Source: Rhipicephalus microplus (lineage: Eukaryota; Arthropoda; Arachnida; Ixodida; Ixodidae). From it: a stretch of 64,000 nucleotides of DNA. The translations under genes were made by a program, and so were the position numbers. Position 1 is the stretch's first letter. Every line of letters begins with the position of its first letter. This document shows, in pieces, positions 59,514 through 64,000 of the stretch. The stretch spans positions 137,848,155-137,912,154 of the forward strand of contig NC_134710.1 of assembly GCF_043290135.1 (NCBI RefSeq), read 5' to 3'. Below the pieces are notes generated by a model. The model saw only the letters and a program-made list of their open reading frames with translations, was not told where the DNA came from and made no database searches.

Positions 59514-59602
59514 CTTACGAAGGCCGTTGCCGCCGACCTGCCCATAAATTCGGCGTGCCTCGCTCAGGAAGTACGGTAGCAATTCATCGTCCAGAAGGAA
59601 AC
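59514..59602 (-). CDS. Candidate 5' exon of the minus-strand gene
   Basis: The donor is CGTAAG|GTAAGA. The frame FLLDDELLPYFLSEARRIYG then QVGGNGLRK is clearly protein-like in composition. The left boundary is uncertain: CTTGAAG is a weak acceptor that leaves the frame open, while the better tract ending TTCTTGCTAG would put a TAA in frame. No start codon fits. The end phase (0) does not fit exon 48996-49074 directly, so an exon between them is required if both belong to one gene. Confidence 0.45.
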
Positions 59603-60951
59603 CTTCAAGGTAGGTACAACGTTAACTAGCAAGAATCGGCGAGGAGCAGTAGCAATGAATAATCACTTTTAACAAACTGCGTGAAAGGGATGGACATAGC
59701 TTACCGTAGGCGATGAGACTCGGAGGGCTGACATCAGCGGTCGTCGTTCACAGTTGCTTTAATATTTTAGCCGACAGAAACACGTAACACATTGCCACAA
59801 CAGCGCGAAATTTCACCACTCGCATGGTGGAAGGAAAAGGAACCTACTCGTCCGTGACCGCCATACAACCATTTCCCGCGCGGCGTCCTCAAAAAGCCGG
59901 GACTCCGAGCTCGACGTTAGATGCTTTCAAAAAAATATAAAAAAATAGAGGATAAAAAGCAAACGCTTCCTCCGTGCAACGCAACGTCACTTTCGGCAAA
60001 AACATTAGGTTCGTTCGATTCACCTGCACCAGTCGGAATCGGTTCACGGCTGTGCACACGAAGTTCAGAAATTGTGCAGCGCCAGTTCAGCGATGCAGGC
60101 ACAGCACGACACCGAAGCGAATGATGATGTGCCGACAATGTGCAGGGCTTATTTCTGCTCGCTTAATATACATGTTCAGCTAACACTTATCGATGGTGAA
60201 CTGCACATGCGGACAGTTTATGAGGCGCAAGAACCTTGGCAAACCCCCACGTTAGTAGAGGCGGGTGCGGCCTGCGTCGTCTGCTCAGCTGCACGTGCGG
60301 CTGCATTAAGCCAGCACCATTGGCGTAGGAGATGAAGAAAAATCATGAACCAGTGCTGCACCTCTTCTGCACCTTTAGAAACAAATGACAGGGTTCAGAG
60401 CTTTTCAGTGCTGCACCGTTGAAACGAATGGCAAGGTGCAGCACCTCATGAACTGGTTGACGTGATGCAGGCGAATCGAACGAACCCATTTTTTTCTGTT
60501 TTTTGTTTTTTTAATCTTGCGCATGCGCAGAGATTACGAAGCACTTGGATTCGACGTTCACGTTTGCATCCACGCTTGCTCCGGCGAGGCCGGCGAACCT
60601 TTTTTGTTTGGACCAATCCCGTTGCAGGATTTTAAAATTGTCGTACAGAGGGAGCAGTTGTCTGCGGTCAAAGCAAACCGCTCTCGGTCTGGATGTGGCG
60701 TTCCACAACTGGAGTGGTATTAACAGCGCTTGCTGTGTGCGGGTAATTCTGCTTCGTGCATTTCCCCGAGCTCTGCGGCGGACACTTCGAGCACTTTTTC
60801 ATCATGTCTACACCGTGGTCGACACCTTAACAGAATACCAAGTGGCGTGACGTGCCAAGAGAACTTAACGTGTCATGCGTGGTCAACGGTTCATGTGTAA
60901 GAGGCCAAATTTTTGTGTAGGATTACCGTCCGATTTCCGGGACTAACGACG
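59603..60951. promoter_or_regulatory. GC-richer region upstream of the plus-strand gene, possible shared promoter
   Basis: CpG-containing sequence (CCCGCGCGGCGTCC, GAGCTCGACGTT near 59875-59920; more at 60240-60330 and 60540-60840) lies between the minus-strand candidate exon and the ATG at 60952. On the minus strand, GGTTGTATGGCGGTCACGG near 59852-59870 resembles a YY1-type ATGGCGG site. The arrangement fits a divergent promoter, but no start site can be fixed from sequence alone. Confidence 0.35.
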
Positions 60952-60985
60952 ATGGCCAAAGCTACAAAGCGAGCATGGAAACTTC
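60952..60985 (+). CDS. First coding exon of a plus-strand gene running off the window
   Basis: ATG in a good context (ACGACGATGG) opens MAKATKRAWKL plus one base, followed by the consensus donor GTAAGT at 60986-60991. The Lys/Arg-rich start would suit a nuclear or RNA-binding protein, but that is only a guess. No second exon was identified before 64000, so the first intron would be more than 3 kb. Product not recognised. Confidence 0.55.
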
Positions 60986-63509
60986 GTAAGTCATCTTTTG
61001 TTAACTCTACGTCTTAAGCAAAATGCAAGCTTTGCCTGCTAGTGCAGCATATTTGACGAAATATTTTGTAAATATGCGACGGTACCATTCATTGATTTGG
61101 TGTGCTCGAAGGGATCGGTGACCATCGCTCACTGCATACGTATTATTACGTTTCTGTCGTTATGATGCGTAACGGCACTTTTTTTTTTTGAGAAGCACCA
61201 GTTACGTGAAATGTTTTTAAATACTCGCGAATGTGATTCAGCGCCGTAACTCGCTAGGTCTTTGCGCCTGCTGAAATCCCCCCCAAAAAAGACTTTGCGA
61301 TCTAGTGCGTGCGTGCTGCATTTGTTATACCTGAGAGATGACCGTTGCGCAGGACAACTGCTTTAGTGAGTAGTTCGTAATGCAACGGGAGCACGAACTT
61401 CGTTTGATGCCGCGTTTAACTGCGGTACGTGCTTCCGTTGGAATTTGTAGTTTTGGTGCAGGAATTATAAATTTCCGCGCTTAGAGACAAATGTGATAAT
61501 CTGAATATTAAAGCCGGACAGAAGCTTTGTGGGTGGGCAGATCGCTTTCTCTGAGAAAATTGTTTGGACTTGCGACAGAAATAAAGTAACAAGAAGTAGC
61601 GCGGTTGCACTGCAGGCGTCTTTCGCTTTCCCCCCGCACATTTTATGGACGGAGAGTGATTATCACTTTGCACTGATTAGTGGTTAATCCCTCTTTTGTC
61701 TAATCACAAACATGGGGCTTAGTTTGAAGGAAGTGCTCCTTAGGCGTACGATTTCCGACTTTTGCCTGAAATCGAAGGTATGGGCATTTTCGTTGCTCTG
61801 CTGGCTCATGAGCTCTAGTTCTGAAGGCGTAAAATGCTCGAAGGAAAACATTGAACTGGTGCTTACTGATCAGTAATGTTCATGTACCAGGTGAATCCAC
61901 ATGCCCACCTTATGATTTTGATGCTTGGGAAGGCATGTACCTGTTGGGTGTGTTAGTTCACCGCATTATTCGTTCGTTTGCATGAAGACAGCACTAACTA
62001 AAACGTGCTAGGTATTCATAATTTCCGCCAAATTGCCTGCCGTGCGGGCTCCGATATATCTGACAACAGAAGTACAACGCTCACTTGAGCTAGTCTAGCT
62101 GAGTGCCGATCGAGCACGACGAAGGGTGCTTGAAAATGACTGCAATCAAGGTGCGTTGGTGTCGTCCTTGAGCGCCTCAATGCATAACTCACTTCAGTGC
62201 GGTCGTGAGTTGCCGCCGCCTGGAACATTGGTTGCGCTCTGGTTGTGGCTTGCACGTTGTATTTGGTCGGTTACCAACAGTGACCACTGCAGCGGTGTCG
62301 CTTTCCTCGTGCAAGTTTAATCGCTCTCTTCCCTGTAGCGCATGCATGCCGGCCTTGTCGTTTGTATAGTTCATATTGCGCTTGTTCAGGGGCGTTTTCC
62401 CGGGGCAAGGGGGCAGCAGGGTATGTTTGTGCACGTGTTTGTATCTGCGTGCCAAACTCAAATTTGAATATCTGGACCCCCCCCCCCCCCGGCTACTACA
62501 CCAGTGGACTTGCGCCGCAATTAGCTCTCCTGCGCGTGATTTCGCCGTTAATCGTTTGTGTCGCGTTTCGCAATCTTGGTAGCGGAAGTATACCTATCAG
62601 TTGCGAAATTGGCCATCTTTCCATTATCGGTTCGTCTTTGTCGAGCGAGCTACAGCCTGGTTTTTATGCTGCATTCATAATCGGCTGGACAGAATATTTT
62701 GCTTCTTGGGTTTTCATTGGAATCTTAGCGGGAAGTGTACGGCGTGCTTAATCGGCATGCGGTGCCTTCATATTTTGCCCGGCGACGATCTGTTGCGAAC
62801 TCGAGCAGAAGGTGCGGACTAATTTGAGAGTACTCGGAATGTGTCAGTTCGGGCAGCACTTACCGGATAAATTCCTCGCGCTCTTTTTTTCCTTTTTGTT
62901 GCAGTCATTCAGACTTAAGGGTTTAAGCTAATGGAATCCAGTATCTCGTTCAGTCTTTTAGCGATCATCGTTCGCAAAATAGCTTTGTAAAGAAGCGCAA
63001 TGATTAAAAAATATAAAAAATCGCCTGAGTTCTGGTTGGCGAATGCACACCGAGTTTACAGGGTTCCACGGGGTGAGTTAAGGCTGTCTTTTACAAGCTA
63101 AAGATCGCACATTTGCATTGTGAGTGAACAAATGGAATTCGCTCTTTGCGTTGAACCCATCTGCAAATTTATTACTATAGGACAGCCAACCGTATAAGCA
63201 CGCTCACGAACAAGCGCACACGCAATTCAAATATTTTAACTAAAAAAAAAAAAACGTTGGTGGTAAAGTAAGTTAGTCAACAGAACCATTATGCAGTCTG
63301 TACTGCAATTTAATACGTATGTGTGCGATGATCGGTCATTAGGCATCAGCATGATTGCTAGCTGTGTACGGCAACCTACAGAAATGTTTACTTGTCTTGT
63401 GATGAAGTATATTGAGTCGATTGTGTGCTGAATAAACACTTACCTGGGGAACCGTGATTCGATTTGTTTTTTTGCTGCATTGAACCGGTTGAATCTTGAT
63501 ACACCAAAG
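60986..63509. other. Probable first intron of the plus-strand gene
   Basis: No exon in the required phase was found. It holds a C run at 62478-62490 and T runs. A 129-codon frame at 62362-62751 crosses the C run and looks spurious. Confidence 0.4.
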
Positions 63510-63735
63510 TATCTGGGGTCTATACGTGCGAAAATGTGTGACGCTTGTCATAGTGGGAAAGACTCGCGAATTTCGACCGTCTGGTGTTCTTTGACGTGCA
63601 CCGACATCGCACAGTACTCGGACCTTCAGTGCTTTGCCGCCATCAAAATGGCGACATCCGGGATCGAACCCTCGACTTTCGGGTCAGCAGCCGATGCATA
63701 TTCAGTGCGCGTACATTTTCACCAATGTCCGGGAA
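63510..63735 (-). repeat. Ruka-like SINE, diverged
   Basis: The minus strand reads GGCTGCTGACCCGAAAGTCG, a perfect GGGTTCGATCCCGG B box, TTTTGATGGCGGCAAAGC, AAAGAACACCAGACGGTCG and AATTCGCGAGTCTTTCCCAC. It lies in the presumed first intron of the plus-strand gene in antisense direction. Confidence 0.82.
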
Positions 63736-64000
63736 CGCAGCAGGCCTTTTATTGTTCCCGTGCTGGACTAGAGTGTTGTCAGGCTCGCAGAGCGCATGTT
63801 GCTCTGACCCGTTTGGGACCTCGGATAACTGAATGCGCCACGCTTGCAGTGATTCAAGGTTTCGTGATTCTATCAATAAAATTGGTGACCTCTGGATGGT
63901 GGCGAATTTTAGGCGATTTCCGACTTACATTCTATGCTCATTGTATAATGCCCAACTAATGAGTGGCAGTTTTTCTGTTTTGTACTCACTAGCTGGAGGC

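Noticed and set aside
62362..62751. 129-codon plus-strand frame
   Set aside because: It crosses a poly-C run, has no splice context in the right phase for the gene starting at 60952, and no recognisable motif.

Overview
The window looks like nuclear DNA of a hard (ixodid) tick, most likely a metastriate species close to Rhipicephalus. The main evidence is the tRNA-headed SINE that recurs throughout, with its conserved body (AAAGAACCCCAGGTGGTCG, then TTTCCGGAGCCCTCCACTAC) and a (TCAA)n tail. It matches what I know of the tick SINE 'Ruka'. Large introns and a dense mix of LINE, LTR, hAT, Mutator-like and MITE debris fit an arthropod genome of this type. No bacterial-style gene organisation is present.

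Host genes occupy very little of the sequence. A split gene on the minus strand is supported by four short exons at 48996-49074, 39706-39743, 30332-30397 and 19394-19460. All have consensus splice sites and their reading phases fit one another without a gap. Candidate further exons lie at 59514-59602 (upstream), 8072-8166 and 7707-7828 (downstream, the last carrying a stop codon). The gene would then span more than 50 kb. Its product is rich in charged helical segments and I do not recognise it. On the plus strand a first coding exon (MAKATKRAWKL, 60952-60985) with a perfect GTAAGT donor opens another gene that runs off the right edge. The GC-richer interval 59800-60951 is probably its promoter and may be shared with the minus-strand gene.

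The rest is mobile DNA. 1-5.6 kb: SINE copies, a tRNA-like repeat family (called B here) and an RTE-like LINE carrying a second, inverted RTE copy inserted with an 8-bp target duplication. 8.2-10 kb: GC-rich, with a possible solo LTR and a palindrome. 11.3-14.4 kb: a decayed minus-strand LINE with endonuclease, reverse transcriptase, RNase H and a C-terminal Cys/His motif. 16.3-17.7 kb: a decayed CR1/Jockey-like LINE. 24.0-26.5 kb: a Gypsy element inserted inside a SINE, with an abnormal inverted right end. 29.0-30.1 kb: two TTAA-flanked MITEs. 31.3-31.7 kb: a Mutator-like transposase relic. 34.6-37.7 kb: a SINE, then a gag-only LTR element with exact 5-bp target duplications inserted at the junction of a tandem 441-bp repeat. 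40.8-43.6 kb: a hAT element with terminal inverted repeats and a dead transposase. 44.8-45.9 kb: another RTE relic. 49-58 kb: pogo-like and TTAA MITEs and more SINEs.

I found no CRISPR array, no convincing functional tRNA or rRNA gene, and no operon. The most interesting observations are structural: the malformed Gypsy insertion, the inverted duplication at the polypurine-tract/LTR junction of the gag-only element, the one-directional GTAGCA arrays at both ends of the hAT element, and the shared TTAAAGG termini of otherwise unrelated MITEs. All calls come from reading the sequence; no database search was run.
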